Of a stretch of 41,967 nucleotides of DNA, positions 1 to 9,062 are shown in pieces. The notes beneath the pieces are model-generated. The model made no database searches. It was not told where the DNA came from and worked only from the letters and a program-made list of their open reading frames with translations. The position numbers and the translations under genes were made by a program. This DNA comes from an uncultured Muribaculaceae bacterium (GTDB lineage Bacteria; Bacteroidota; Bacteroidia; Bacteroidales; Muribaculaceae): positions 1 through 41,967 of the forward strand of contig CANNVE010000023.1 of NCBI GenBank assembly GCA_947525975.1. Direction: 5' to 3'. The first letter of the stretch is position 1. Each line of letters opens with the position of its first letter.

Positions 1-2551
1 GCTCTGAAATCGGGGCATCGAGCAGAGGTTTCACTTCCTTGTCGAATACATCTTTTTGCACCACGCTGTAGACCATGTATTTGACGTTTTCAGCCGAAAT
101 CGGTCGGCCATTGATGTCCTGGGTGACAGCATCCCATGTGACAGTGGCCCGGCCGGGACGGTCGGTCTCTGTCACAGTGACTGACTTGGGAGCGGCGGCT
201 GCATATGGGCCTACGAAAACTGATGCAGATGACACCACGCCGTCAGCGCCATTGAGCGTAGTGGTGACGGTGTATGTGTAGTCGCCCTTGACCGGAATAT
301 TGTTGTCAGTGAAGGTCAGTTCCGCGCCCGGCGCGCCCGAAAGCGTGGCCACCGCAGTCTCTCCCCTGCTCACCTTGACTGTTACATTGCCTAAGAGTTT
401 CTTGCCCACTACGTCAGTGGTGGGGAGCCGGAATTTGCCGGAAACATTGAGCAAGCCCGATGCCTCGGGAGTGAGCACAATGTCGGTCACAGCGTTAGGA
501 GTGGAAGGAAGCATGCCCTTGCCTACCGACAGGTCACGCACTATCAGATAATACTTGTAAGGATCTGAAATGCAGTGGATACCGACATTCCAGGAGCCTG
601 AAACCGTAGGAGCGATGATGCCGGCTACATATTGTCCGGCTGTATTGTTGACAGTGGTGGCGGGTATCACCTCCAGAGTCATGGCATCGGCGGAAGCGCC
701 CATACCTGCCTTAACCTCAAAGCGCTCTTCATCGCTCGCGCCGTAATTAGAAACGAAAGCGGAGAAATTATACACTTTGCCGGCTTCGAGACGCAATGAC
801 GGAGTGATCACCCAATCGTCAGCCGCATTGGCTGAGCTGTACTTGTAGCGTATGCCCTTGCCCATGCCCATGGGGCCCCAGGTGCAGCCGTCTTTGTTGA
901 CGTCGACCACGGTGTATCCGATGTCTTCAAGTTTGTCATAATAGCCGAACGGAGAGAAATCCGTGGTGAAAGGCGTTTCGTAGGCTCCGAGCCATAAGGT
1001 ATTTGAAGTGCCGGGCTGTGACTCTATGCCTTTGTTGACAGCGACCACGCTGTATACGAAACTCTTAGGTGCAGAGGGCAAAGCCAGGGGATACTGATAG
1101 TTGGTGGCGCTTACGCTCTGTGCCACAACCGTCTCGCCGAGCATCACCTTGTAGGTCACTGCATCAGCATCCATGTATCCGCCATCGACGGTGGTGGACA
1201 CAGCGTCCCACTTGACGGTCATCTTGCCGTCGGCCCACTTGGCTTCTACATTGGCCGGGGTGGCAGGCAGGCCGTTGCCCACGAAGAGCGATGCGCTCGC
1301 CTGCAGGGATTTGCCTGCGGCATTGGCCACTACCGCCGAGAATCTGCACATGGCAGGAGCAGCGAGCGTGTATGTACCCGTCACCTTGGTGCCGGCAAGA
1401 GCCTTGCCGCTCTTGATGAGAGCTCCGTCGAGATACAGTTCCCAATCAAGTTGTCCGCTGGCGGGCTTGCCGTTTTCTAGCTTTGAAGGCATCTCTATGA
1501 CATAAGATGCTGTCAGTGTGCCTTCTGGCGCAGTCACGCTGAAACCGGGCACTGCGGGGACAGCCGACGTATTCTCCGACACGAAGAACGGAGCCACCAC
1601 CATAGCCGGAGTCTTGAAGTCTACCACCGGACGCGATTCGGCTGTGGCGAGATCTATTTCATAAATGCCGCTTTCAGAATCGGGGGTGATATATGTCACA
1701 TACATTTTATCGGAGGCCTTGTCGATAGCGCCGCCTGCGGTATATCCAGCCAGGAAGCCTTCGCTGGGCACCGAGGTCTGCCCTACAGGGGTGATGGCGC
1801 CCGAAGCCTTATCTACTTTGACAAGAGCAGACGAGGCGGTCAGCGCATAGTATTGCCCGCGCGCGTCGCAAGCCACAGCCACCATGCGGCTGCTGAAATC
1901 AATATTGGATATCAGTGTGCGCCGGGCGGTTGAGTAGTCGCCTCGCCCCCAGCAATATCCACTGGCGTTGTCGGTCATGTAACAGCCATAGACATCGCCC
2001 GTGGTGGGATCTACGTCAATATCCATGGCCACCATGCCAAGATCTGTGCTTGGATCAAGCTGGCGCACGTCGGTGATGTCAAACGTCTCTGAATCAAAAT
2101 CTATCAACTTAAGATCCCTGACGTTTTCAGAGCCAATCTCATAATAAACGCCATGATAGGTGCCATGGCCATCATCATAGCCGCCACCGTTGATAATGCC
2201 GTAGCTGCTTGTGCCGACCGGCGCGAAGTTAGAGTCGCTTGTGCGAGGGAGGGTGTAGAGGCCCATCATGCCCGCAGGCCAGATGATCCAGCCGCGCAGG
2301 TCGGGAACGCTCTCGGCAATGCCCGAAGCCTTGACGCCGCTGAAAGCCCGCAAGCGGGCAGCGCGCACCTGGGTTTGAGTCAACGGGCTGAGCAGGGGTG
2401 AATTTCCACCGTAGCTGAAACTCGCCGCCGCCGATTGGGGCGGACAGCCCGGAAGCGCCGACAAGGCTGCTCCGGACGCAGTCTTCCACGGAGTAGCCGC
2501 AGCCGACAGCGCGAGGATGACAGAGAACATCAATGAAGTAAGTCTCTTCAT
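1..2551 (-). CDS. Secreted multidomain surface protein (propeller-like, FN3 and choice-of-anchor J-like domains), partial
   Basis: An uninterrupted minus-strand reading frame of 850 codons runs from an ATG at 2549-2551 off the left edge, so the C-terminus is missing. Residues 1-20 (MKRLTSLMFSVILALSAAAT) look like a Sec signal peptide. Residues about 95-310 contain repeated WD/NHL-like phrases (DVDPTTGDVYG, LVKVDKASGAITPVG, GIYEIDLATAE), suggesting a beta-propeller-like domain. About 427-524 is fibronectin type III-like. About 525-675 resembles the choice-of-anchor J / cleaved adhesin fold (TTDFSPFGYYDKLEDIGYTV, then DDWVITPSLRLEAGKVYNF). About 680-775 is Ig-like, and a second FN3 begins near 780. 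The architecture is typical of Bacteroidota exported surface proteins, often with a C-terminal type IX sorting signal, but that end cannot be seen. No enzyme motif was found and the function is unknown. Confidence 0.85.
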   Translation of the reverse strand, partial: MKRLTSLMFSVILALSAAATPWKTASGAALSALPGCPPQSAAASFSYGGNSPLLSPLTQTQVRAARLRAFSGVKASGIAESVPDLRGWIIWPAGMMGLYTLPRTSDSNFAPVGTSSYGIINGGGYDDGHGTYHGVYYEIGSENVRDLKLIDFDSETFDITDVRQLDPSTDLGMVAMDIDVDPTTGDVYGCYMTDNASGYCWGRGDYSTARRTLISNIDFSSRMVAVACDARGQYYALTASSALVKVDKASGAITPVGQTSVPSEGFLAGYTAGGAIDKASDKMYVTYITPDSESGIYEIDLATAESRPVVDFKTPAMVVAPFFVSENTSAVPAVPGFSVTAPEGTLTASYVIEMPSKLENGKPASGQLDWELYLDGALIKSGKALAGTKVTGTYTLAAPAMCRFSAVVANAAGKSLQASASLFVGNGLPATPANVEAKWADGKMTVKWDAVSTTVDGGYMDADAVTYKVMLGETVVAQSVSATNYQYPLALPSAPKSFVYSVVAVNKGIESQPGTSNTLWLGAYETPFTTDFSPFGYYDKLEDIGYTVVDVNKDGCTWGPMGMGKGIRYKYSSANAADDWVITPSLRLEAGKVYNFSAFVSNYGASDEERFEVKAGMGASADAMTLEVIPATTVNNTAGQYVAGIIAPTVSGSWNVGIHCISDPYKYYLIVRDLSVGKGMLPSTPNAVTDIVLTPEASGLLNVSGKFRLPTTDVVGKKLLGNVTVKVSRGETAVATLSGAPGAELTFTDNNIPVKGDYTYTVTTTLNGADGVVSSASVFVGPYAAAAPKSVTVTETDRPGRATVTWDAVTQDINGRPISAENVKYMVYSVVQKDVFDKEVKPLLDAPISE

Positions 2552-2621
2552 AAAGAACAAAGGATTAGATAATAAATATTGAAAAAAGTAACACTTGTCA
2601 GACGGAATGCGTGCTATACGC

Positions 2622-3092
2622 TCAGAGGCTCGACAACTCGAGCAGCTGGGCATAGGTGGGGATGTCACGCAAGAAATGATAGGAATTGGCGCGGTGGTCG
2701 ACCCGGCAGCAATAGTGGCGCAAGCCATTGCTCACCATCAGGCAGTTGACGTGCATCTCCATGTTGTAGCGCACAGCCTGGTCAAACGTGCGCTGCGTGA
2801 TCTGCACATCCGGAGCCTTATACTCGATTATGGCCACAGGCTCGGCCTGACGGCCATACACCACAGTGTCGCATCGACGCAGGCAGCCGTTTTGCCGCAA
2901 ACCCACTTCGTTGGCCGTCAAGGCTTGGGGGTATGACCTGTTGGCTATGAGAAAGCGCACGAAATGCTGTCTCACCCACTCTTCGGGAGTGAGCACAATC
3001 CATTTTGATCGCAAAGGGTCATAGACCACCTGCCTGCCTTTTGAGTCGACACAAATCCTTATGTCAAATTGAGGCAGATTGAGGCGGATCAT
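2622..3092 (-). CDS. HsdR N-terminal-like PD-(D/E)XK family protein
   Basis: This 156-residue protein resembles the HSDR_N_2 family, the isolated nuclease-like N-terminal domain of type I restriction enzymes. Residues about 73-93 carry the expected core: an Asp (RCDTVVYG) followed by a strand with the ExK motif (VAIIEYKAP). No helicase or translocase domain follows, so this is a stand-alone protein and not a type I restriction subunit. From memory, small proteins of this kind lie divergent from holA in many Bacteroidota genomes, as here, which hints at a housekeeping nucleic-acid role; that is inference. Start is the ATG at 3090-3092. The stop lies 70 nt before the secreted-protein gene. Confidence 0.8.
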   Translation of the reverse strand: MIRLNLPQFDIRICVDSKGRQVVYDPLRSKWIVLTPEEWVRQHFVRFLIANRSYPQALTANEVGLRQNGCLRRCDTVVYGRQAEPVAIIEYKAPDVQITQRTFDQAVRYNMEMHVNCLMVSNGLRHYCCRVDHRANSYHFLRDIPTYAQLLELSSL

Positions 3093-3218
3093 ATAAATAC
3101 AAGAATATCTGGTAAACGTGCGATTTTTGACGCATATTAATACTCGGATTTCAGAAATAATGCGTAAATTTACGAAAAATTTCTCACTCGCACACCAAAG
3201 CTTCCTTTTTTTTCAAAA

Positions 3219-4247
3219 ATGGCCGTCCCTACATTTCAAAGCATCACCAATGAGATTAAATCCGGCAAACTCGCTCCGGTCTACATACTTCATGGCGAAG
3301 AAGGATACTATATCGACGAGCTCGTGAAGCTTTTCGAGAATTTCCTGCCCGAGGCCGACCGTGAATTCAATCAGTATGTGCTCTATGCTCCCGAGGTGCA
3401 GGCCGGCCAGGTGATGGACCTCTGCTACCGCTATCCGATGATGGCCGAGAGGCAGATGGTGATCCTTAAGGAAGCCCAGGCCGTAGGAGCCAACGAGATC
3501 AACCGCCTGCACAAATACGTGCAGAATCCTTCGCCCACCACCGTGCTGGTCATATGCTTTCGCGGCGACAAGGCAAAGGGCAAAGACCTGCTCGCGGCCG
3601 CCAAGGCCAAAGCCACGGTTTTCGAGTCGAAAAAAGTAGCCGACTACAACCTGCTGCCCCTGATATCTGCCTACATAAAGCAAAAGGGACTCACCGCCGA
3701 GCAAAAATCGCTCGAGATGCTGCGCGACTTCATAGGCACTAACCTCAGCGCCCTCTTCAACCAGATCGATAAGGTAGCCGGCATCCTTGGCCCGGGGGCG
3801 GCAATCACACCCGAAGCCATCGAGAGGCATGTGGGCATCAGCAAGGAATACAACAACTTTGAGCTTGTCGACGCCCTCTCGGTGCGCGACTACGGCAAAG
3901 CGATGCGCATAGCCCGGTATTTCGCATCCAATCCCAAGGGCAATCCGCTGGTGATGACCACCTCGGCCCTCTACAATTTCTTCTCCGACCTGCTCGTGGC
4001 GCATTACACAAAAGACAAGAGCGACGCGGGCCTGATGGCGGCGCTGAAACTTAAGTCAAACTTCCAGCTGCGCAAATACAAGGCGGCTATCAGGCAATAC
4101 AATCCTTTCCAGATAATTGAAATAATCTGGGCGTTGAGACAGTTTGACACCCGGAGCAAGGGACAAGGCTCGCGTCAGGACCAATACAGCCTCTTCCACG
4201 AATTGATTTTCCACATAGTCACAGCCCCGGGCAATCTCGGCATCTGA
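3219..4247 (+). CDS. holA: DNA polymerase III, delta subunit
   Basis: This 342-residue protein has the usual length and N-terminal signature of the clamp-loader delta subunit (FQSITNEIKSGKLAPVYILH, then GEEGYYIDELV). Delta opens the beta sliding clamp within the DNA polymerase III holoenzyme. The middle region (LVICFRGDKAKGKDLL, then LISAYIKQKG) and the C-terminal helical collar region (NPFQIIEIIWALRQFD) fit the family. As expected for delta, there is no functional P-loop. The gene is divergent from the HsdR_N-like gene with a 126-nt AT-rich spacer. It converges on the methyltransferase gene, with only 11 nt between the stop codons and no obvious hairpin terminator. Confidence 0.93.
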   Translation: MAVPTFQSITNEIKSGKLAPVYILHGEEGYYIDELVKLFENFLPEADREFNQYVLYAPEVQAGQVMDLCYRYPMMAERQMVILKEAQAVGANEINRLHKYVQNPSPTTVLVICFRGDKAKGKDLLAAAKAKATVFESKKVADYNLLPLISAYIKQKGLTAEQKSLEMLRDFIGTNLSALFNQIDKVAGILGPGAAITPEAIERHVGISKEYNNFELVDALSVRDYGKAMRIARYFASNPKGNPLVMTTSALYNFFSDLLVAHYTKDKSDAGLMAALKLKSNFQLRKYKAAIRQYNPFQIIEIIWALRQFDTRSKGQGSRQDQYSLFHELIFHIVTAPGNLGI

Positions 4248-4258
4248 CCGCCCTACGC

Positions 4259-5428
4259 TCAGGCCAGCCCGTATCTGTCGATAAGCCTGCCGAATATGGC
4301 TTTTAGCACCTCGACATTGACGCTGTTGCCAAACTGTTTGTAGGCCTGGTGGTCATTGCCGCAAATACGGAAATCTTCAGGAAAACTCTGCAGCCGGGCG
4401 CACTCCCTGGGGGTCAGGCGCCTGAGGTATCGGCCTATTATGGGTATCTGCACCATGGCCACAAGAGCCGGGAAGGCATTGGGCAATTTCACCCTCACCC
4501 CTGACGGGCGCATCTGTATCAGGCCTTCGTAGATGGTGTCTATCTTGTCGCCGCACTGCCACTCAAGCTTGCGCTGCGTGGGAGTGAAGGCCCGCAGGCC
4601 GTCCCATTTAGCCAGCCACCGGTCGATGAATGCCTTGTTGCGGCCATAGAGAGCCTTGTTGCGCTCTATGTGCGATTGCTTCCATGCCGGGAGGCTTCCG
4701 GTAGGGCCTTCGTATCTGAAATAATCGATATTGACAGGAAAGCCGATCGTAGAGACGTCGACGCCCTTGTAAAACTCATCCCAGCAAGCAAGCACATCCA
4801 TCTCAGCCTTTGTTATCGTCGCGGTCGGAGCCTCGTGATCGAGGATGTCATAGATCGAGAGGTCTGACTTGCTTTTGAATCCGTCAAACTCTATCTCGAT
4901 GGGAGCATCGACATTGTCAGGATCGTAGACCCCGGCTATGTAGACACGCTCCCTGAGCTGAGGCACCCCGAACTGATGGGGGCTCAACACAAGCGGCTCG
5001 GCCGTGAGGCGATATCCGATGTCCTTGAGCACGGCTGTGATAGTGGCCCACGTGCGCCCCCGGTCATGGCTCACGAGATTCCTTACATTCTCAAGCAATA
5101 TGAAGCGAGGGGCGTGGTGCCTGAGCAGCCTCTCTATCTCGAAAAACAGAGTGCCACGGGTGTCGTTGACGCCGGCCTGCTTGCCGGCCTTCGAGAAAGC
5201 CTGGCATGGAAAGCCCGCGCACAGCACCTGATGTGCCGGCACATCCTCGGCCTTGACCGCAGTCATGTCATGGTCGGCGCTTATGCCGTAATTATCCTGA
5301 TACACGCCTATGCAGGCCTTGTCGATCTCGGCGGCAAACACGCATTCGCCCCCAAATGCTGACATGGCCTGATGAAATCCACCAATGCCGCAGAATAGGT
5401 CTACAAATCTGAATTTATACTCACTCAT
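4259..5428 (-). CDS. DNA (cytosine-5) methyltransferase, apparently orphan
   Basis: This 389-residue protein carries the ordered motifs of C5 cytosine methyltransferases: motif I DLFCGIGG (10-17, AdoMet binding), motif IV GFPCQ with catalytic Cys75, motif VI ENV (113-115), motif VIII QLRERVYI (157-164), and motifs IX-X near the C-terminus (RLTPRECARLQSFPEDF, then QFGNSVNVEV). The region between motifs VIII and IX should hold the target-recognition domain; the target cannot be read from sequence. No restriction endonuclease lies beside it: neighbours are holA and feoB, and the nearby HsdR_N-like protein is not its partner by position or type. It may therefore be a solitary epigenetic or phage-protective methylase. 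It starts 29 nt after the feoB stop and may be co-transcribed with feoB. Confidence 0.93.
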   Translation of the reverse strand: MSEYKFRFVDLFCGIGGFHQAMSAFGGECVFAAEIDKACIGVYQDNYGISADHDMTAVKAEDVPAHQVLCAGFPCQAFSKAGKQAGVNDTRGTLFFEIERLLRHHAPRFILLENVRNLVSHDRGRTWATITAVLKDIGYRLTAEPLVLSPHQFGVPQLRERVYIAGVYDPDNVDAPIEIEFDGFKSKSDLSIYDILDHEAPTATITKAEMDVLACWDEFYKGVDVSTIGFPVNIDYFRYEGPTGSLPAWKQSHIERNKALYGRNKAFIDRWLAKWDGLRAFTPTQRKLEWQCGDKIDTIYEGLIQMRPSGVRVKLPNAFPALVAMVQIPIIGRYLRRLTPRECARLQSFPEDFRICGNDHQAYKQFGNSVNVEVLKAIFGRLIDRYGLA

Positions 5429-5457
5429 GCAGTTAACTTCATTTAACGCGCCCTATA

Positions 5458-7806
5458 TCAGAAAAGGAGCGCTATGCGGTAGACTACAAAGGCAAGCACC
5501 CACGCCACCGCCGTATTGTATATGACACTGAACGCGCCATATCGCCACGACCCGGTCTCGCGCACTATGGCGGTGACTGTGGCTATGCACGGGCAATAAA
5601 GCAATATGAAGACAAGAAAGCTCAAGGCATTGGCCGAGTCGAAATCAGGCTTCCCGGTCACAGGATTCTCTGCCTCAAGGCGCTTGCCGAGACGCACATT
5701 GTCTTCGGCCTCATCGCCTGTGTAAAGCACGCCAAGCGTCGACACCACGATCTCCTTGGCCGGCACTCCCGCCAAAGCAGCCACAGAGCCTCTCCAATGG
5801 AAGCCAAGAGGCTCCATCACGGGATTTATGGCTTTTCCGGCCATCTCCAGATATGAATCATGCTCTGAGATGGCCTCGGTGTGCTGCTCGGGCTTGTCAT
5901 GGCTCGAAAGAGGAAAATAATTCAAAGCCCACACTATGGCGCTGGCCACGAGGATGATGCCGCCCATCTTCTTAAGGTACTGCTCACCCTTGGCCCATGT
6001 ATGGCGAAGCGAAGATTTGAGCGTAGGGATGCGGTAAGGCGGAAGCTCCATCACGAAGGGAGTCTCGTCGTCCTTGAAATAGAATTTGCGCAGAAGCCTG
6101 GCCGTGAGCATAGCCACAAGCACTCCGCCTATGTAAAGGCTCATGAACACGAGCGTCGGATGCTCCGGGAAGAACGTGCCGATCAGCAGCACATAGATAG
6201 GAAGGCGCGCCGAGCACGACATGAACGGGTTAATCAGGATGGTGATGATGCGGCTCGTGCGGCTCTCGATGGATCGGGAGGCCATGATAGCGGGCACATT
6301 GCATCCAAAGCCCATGATCAGGGGGATGAACGATTTGCCGTGAAGGCCTATGCGGTGCATCACCTTGTCCATGATGAAAGCCGCCCTGGCCATATAGCCT
6401 GAATCCTCCATAAACGATATGCAGAAATACAGTATCAGGATATTGGGCAGGAACACTATCACGCCGCCCACACCGCCCACGATGCCGTCGGCGATAAGAT
6501 CCTTGAGCATGCCGTCGGGCATAATATCGTTGATCAATGAGCTGAGCCATGACACTCCGCTGTCGATCCAATCCATCGGATACTGACCTATGGAGAATGT
6601 GGCCCAGAATATCACGAACATCACCAGGAAAAACAGAGGGAAGCCAAAGAGCTTGCTGGTGACGAACGTGTCGATTATGCGTGAGGCCGAGACATTGCTC
6701 TCGTCGCCCGACTTGAATGTCTCGGCGAGGGCGCCGCTGATGAAGCCGTATTTCTCCGCCGCGATCTGCGACTGTATGTCCTGGTCAGGATGCTCCAGTC
6801 CATAGTCGGCAAGCAACATGTCGCGCTTTGCGATGATGTCTTGCCCGTTGGGCGACTTCCCCACCAATTCCTGCGACTGCGGATCGCCTTCAAGCAGCTT
6901 GATGGCAAGGTATCGCGGAGAGAAATGCTGGTCGACTCCGCCGTCGGCCTTGATGGCGTCAATAAGCACGCGCACCATCTTTTCGATGTCGGGGCCAAGG
7001 TTGACATGGATGTGACGCACGTCTTTGTTCTTGTCTTCATATACAGAGATCACAGCATCGAAGAGGGCGTCGACCCCCTCGCCCGTGCGAGCCACCAGAG
7101 GCACCATAGGCACGCCTATCATGCCACCAAGCACCTCATATTCGAGCTGAGCATGGCTCTTTCGCAACTCGTCGTACATATTCAATGCGATCACCATCTT
7201 TGAGTCCATGTCAATGAGCTCGGTGGCGAGATACAGGTTGCGCTCAAGATTAGATGAGTCGACTACGTTGATGATCACATCAGGCGTCTCGTCAACGAGA
7301 TACTTGCGCACATACAGCTCCTCGGGCGAATATGAGGTCAGGGAATAGGTGCCCGGAAGGTCGACGATGTTGAAGCGGAAACCGCAATATTCGAAATGTC
7401 CCTTTTTGGCGTCGACTGTGACGCCGCTGTAGTTGCCTACGTGCTCTTTTGCTCCGGCCGCGATGTTGAACAGAGACGTCTTGCCGCAGTTGGGATTGCC
7501 GATCAACGCCACGTTGATCAGCTGCCCATGCCCCGGGTCGGCGCAGTTTGTGCGGGCCTCGATCCGGTGCTCAACGGCAGTCTCGAGGGGCTCCACCTCA
7601 ATCAGGTTGGCCTCGCTGCGGCGCAGCGACACCTCATATCCCATGATAGTGTATTTGACGGGATCGCGCAGCGGAGCCTGCAGAAGCACCTTCACTTCAT
7701 GGCCCTTAACGAATCCCATCTCCATCACCCTCTTGCGGAAGGCTCCGTGACCCAATATTTTCACTACCACCGCACTGCTGCCGGTGGGCATTTCTGACAG
7801 TCTCAT
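5458..7806 (-). CDS. feoB: Ferrous iron transporter, FeoA-FeoB fusion
   Basis: This 782-residue inner-membrane Fe(II) uptake protein has an SH3-like FeoA domain fused to the N-terminus (residues about 1-75, starting MRLSEMPTGSSAVVVKILGH), as is common in Bacteroidota. The G domain follows: G1 GNPNCGKT (103-110), G3 DLPG (149-152) and G4 NMYD (209-212). The membrane half contains two Gate (nucleoside-recognition) domains and the FeoB C-terminal region, with conserved stretches such as LPNILILYFCISFMEDSGYM and MGFGCNVPAIMASR. Start is the ATG at 7804-7806; a Bacteroidota -7 element lies about 33 nt upstream. No separate feoA or feoC is present. An inverted repeat just upstream (7860-7876) could be an operator. 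Confidence 0.95.
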   Translation of the reverse strand: MRLSEMPTGSSAVVVKILGHGAFRKRVMEMGFVKGHEVKVLLQAPLRDPVKYTIMGYEVSLRRSEANLIEVEPLETAVEHRIEARTNCADPGHGQLINVALIGNPNCGKTSLFNIAAGAKEHVGNYSGVTVDAKKGHFEYCGFRFNIVDLPGTYSLTSYSPEELYVRKYLVDETPDVIINVVDSSNLERNLYLATELIDMDSKMVIALNMYDELRKSHAQLEYEVLGGMIGVPMVPLVARTGEGVDALFDAVISVYEDKNKDVRHIHVNLGPDIEKMVRVLIDAIKADGGVDQHFSPRYLAIKLLEGDPQSQELVGKSPNGQDIIAKRDMLLADYGLEHPDQDIQSQIAAEKYGFISGALAETFKSGDESNVSASRIIDTFVTSKLFGFPLFFLVMFVIFWATFSIGQYPMDWIDSGVSWLSSLINDIMPDGMLKDLIADGIVGGVGGVIVFLPNILILYFCISFMEDSGYMARAAFIMDKVMHRIGLHGKSFIPLIMGFGCNVPAIMASRSIESRTSRIITILINPFMSCSARLPIYVLLIGTFFPEHPTLVFMSLYIGGVLVAMLTARLLRKFYFKDDETPFVMELPPYRIPTLKSSLRHTWAKGEQYLKKMGGIILVASAIVWALNYFPLSSHDKPEQHTEAISEHDSYLEMAGKAINPVMEPLGFHWRGSVAALAGVPAKEIVVSTLGVLYTGDEAEDNVRLGKRLEAENPVTGKPDFDSANALSFLVFILLYCPCIATVTAIVRETGSWRYGAFSVIYNTAVAWVLAFVVYRIALLF

Positions 7807-7838
7807 GTATGTGTATCGTATGCGATTAATTCAGCCGG

Positions 7839-7846
7839 CAAAAATA
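7839..7846 (-). promoter_or_regulatory. Putative -7 promoter element of feoB
   Basis: On the minus strand this reads TATTTTTG, matching the Bacteroidota -7 consensus TAnnTTTG, about 33 nt before the feoB ATG. No clear -33 TTTG lies at the usual 19-21 nt spacing, so the assignment rests on one box. Confidence 0.5.
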
Positions 7847-7883
7847 CAAACTTTCCGCCGTGGGGTTAATACCCACAAATGAG

Positions 7884-7919
7884 TAAAAATCACCAGGCTC
7901 CTTGAAGCGGCCTGATGAT
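7884..7919 (-). terminator. Intrinsic terminator after rfbB
   Basis: On the minus strand, a roughly 10-bp stem (ATCATCAGGC pairing with GCCTGGTGAT, including one G-T wobble) with an 11-nt loop is followed by a short T run. It begins only a few nt past the rfbB stop codon and separates rfbD-rfbB from feoB. Confidence 0.7.
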
Positions 7920-7925
7920 CATGGT

Positions 7926-9062
7926 TCATCTGTCTTTGTACATCTCCTCGTAGTATTTGAGGTAGTCGCCCGAAGTGACATTGTCCATCCACTCCTGGTT
8001 GTCGAGATACCAGCGCACCGTGCGCTCGATACCCTCCTCAAACTGCAGGCTTGGCTCCCAGCCGAGCTCCTTCTGCAGCTTGCGGCTGTCGATGGCATAC
8101 CTGAGGTCATGGCCGGCTCGGTCGGTGACATATGTGATCAGGTCAAGGTCTTCGCCCTCCGCCCTGCCAAGGAGGCGATCTACGGTAGAGATTATAGTGC
8201 GTATGATGTCGATGTTCTTCCATTCGTTGAAGCCGCCGATGTTATAGGTCTCGGCTACTTTTCCTTTGTGGAAAATCACGTCGATGGCTCGGGCATGATC
8301 CTCGACATAGAGCCAGTCGCGCACGTTCTCGCCCTTGCCGTATACGGGCAGAGGCTTGCGATGGCGTATATTGTTGATGAAGAGAGGTATCAACTTCTCG
8401 GGGAATTGGTATGGGCCGTAGTTGTTAGAGCAGTTGGTGACGATTGTGGGCATGCCGTAGGTGTCGTGGTATGCTCGGACAAAGTGGTCGCTCGAAGCCT
8501 TGCTGGCGCTGTAGGGAGAATGCGGATTGTAGGCGGTGGTCTCCACGAAGAATTCATCGCCGTATGCCTCATGGTTCTTCCCTGAAGAGGCCTTTGTGGT
8601 GAAGGGCGCGTCGATGCCTTCGGGGTGAGTGAGCTCAAGAGCGCCATAGACCTCGTCGGTGCTTATGTGGTAGAAGAGTTTTCCATCATATTTCTCCGGC
8701 AGAGTGTCCCAGTGCTCCTTTGCGGCCTGCAGCAGGCTCAAGGTGCCCATGACATTGGTGCGGGCAAATGTGAAAGGATCTTTGATCGAGCGGTCGACAT
8801 GGCTCTCGGCGGCGAGGTGGATGATGCTGTCAACATTATATTCCTTCATCAGCGAGCGCATCTTGTCGAGGTCGCAAATATCAGCCTTCACAAACACGAA
8901 ATTGGGGCGTTGCTCCAGATCGGCAAGATTGGCGAGATTGCCCGCGTAGGTGAGCTTATCGACGCAGATGATGCGATACTCAGGGTATTTATTTACAAAC
9001 AACCTCACTACGTGGCTGCCTATGAATCCGGCTCCGCCGGTGATGATGATATTTCTGTCCAT
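7926..9062 (-). CDS. rfbB: dTDP-glucose 4,6-dehydratase
   Basis: This 378-residue extended short-chain dehydrogenase/reductase converts dTDP-D-glucose to dTDP-4-keto-6-deoxy-D-glucose in dTDP-L-rhamnose synthesis. The NAD-binding motif GGAGFIG is at residues 9-15. The dehydratase TDE triad is at 135-137 and the catalytic YxxxK is YSASK (184-188). An insertion before the active site (about 155-175) makes it somewhat longer than the enterobacterial enzyme. Its ATG overlaps the rfbD stop by one base (TAATG), so translation is probably coupled. The pathway enzymes RfbA and RfbC are not in this window. Confidence 0.95.
   Translation of the reverse strand: MDRNIIITGGAGFIGSHVVRLFVNKYPEYRIICVDKLTYAGNLANLADLEQRPNFVFVKADICDLDKMRSLMKEYNVDSIIHLAAESHVDRSIKDPFTFARTNVMGTLSLLQAAKEHWDTLPEKYDGKLFYHISTDEVYGALELTHPEGIDAPFTTKASSGKNHEAYGDEFFVETTAYNPHSPYSASKASSDHFVRAYHDTYGMPTIVTNCSNNYGPYQFPEKLIPLFINNIRHRKPLPVYGKGENVRDWLYVEDHARAIDVIFHKGKVAETYNIGGFNEWKNIDIIRTIISTVDRLLGRAEGEDLDLITYVTDRAGHDLRYAIDSRKLQKELGWEPSLQFEEGIERTVRWYLDNQEWMDNVTSGDYLKYYEEMYKDR

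Noticed and set aside
3213-4004. 263-codon minus-strand frame opposite holA
   Set aside because: Antisense shadow of a well-recognised gene; the protein has no family features.
2622-5428. HsdR_N-like protein plus methyltransferase as a restriction-modification system
   Set aside because: The former lacks helicase and specificity components of type I systems, the latter is a C5 enzyme of type II kind, and holA lies between them.
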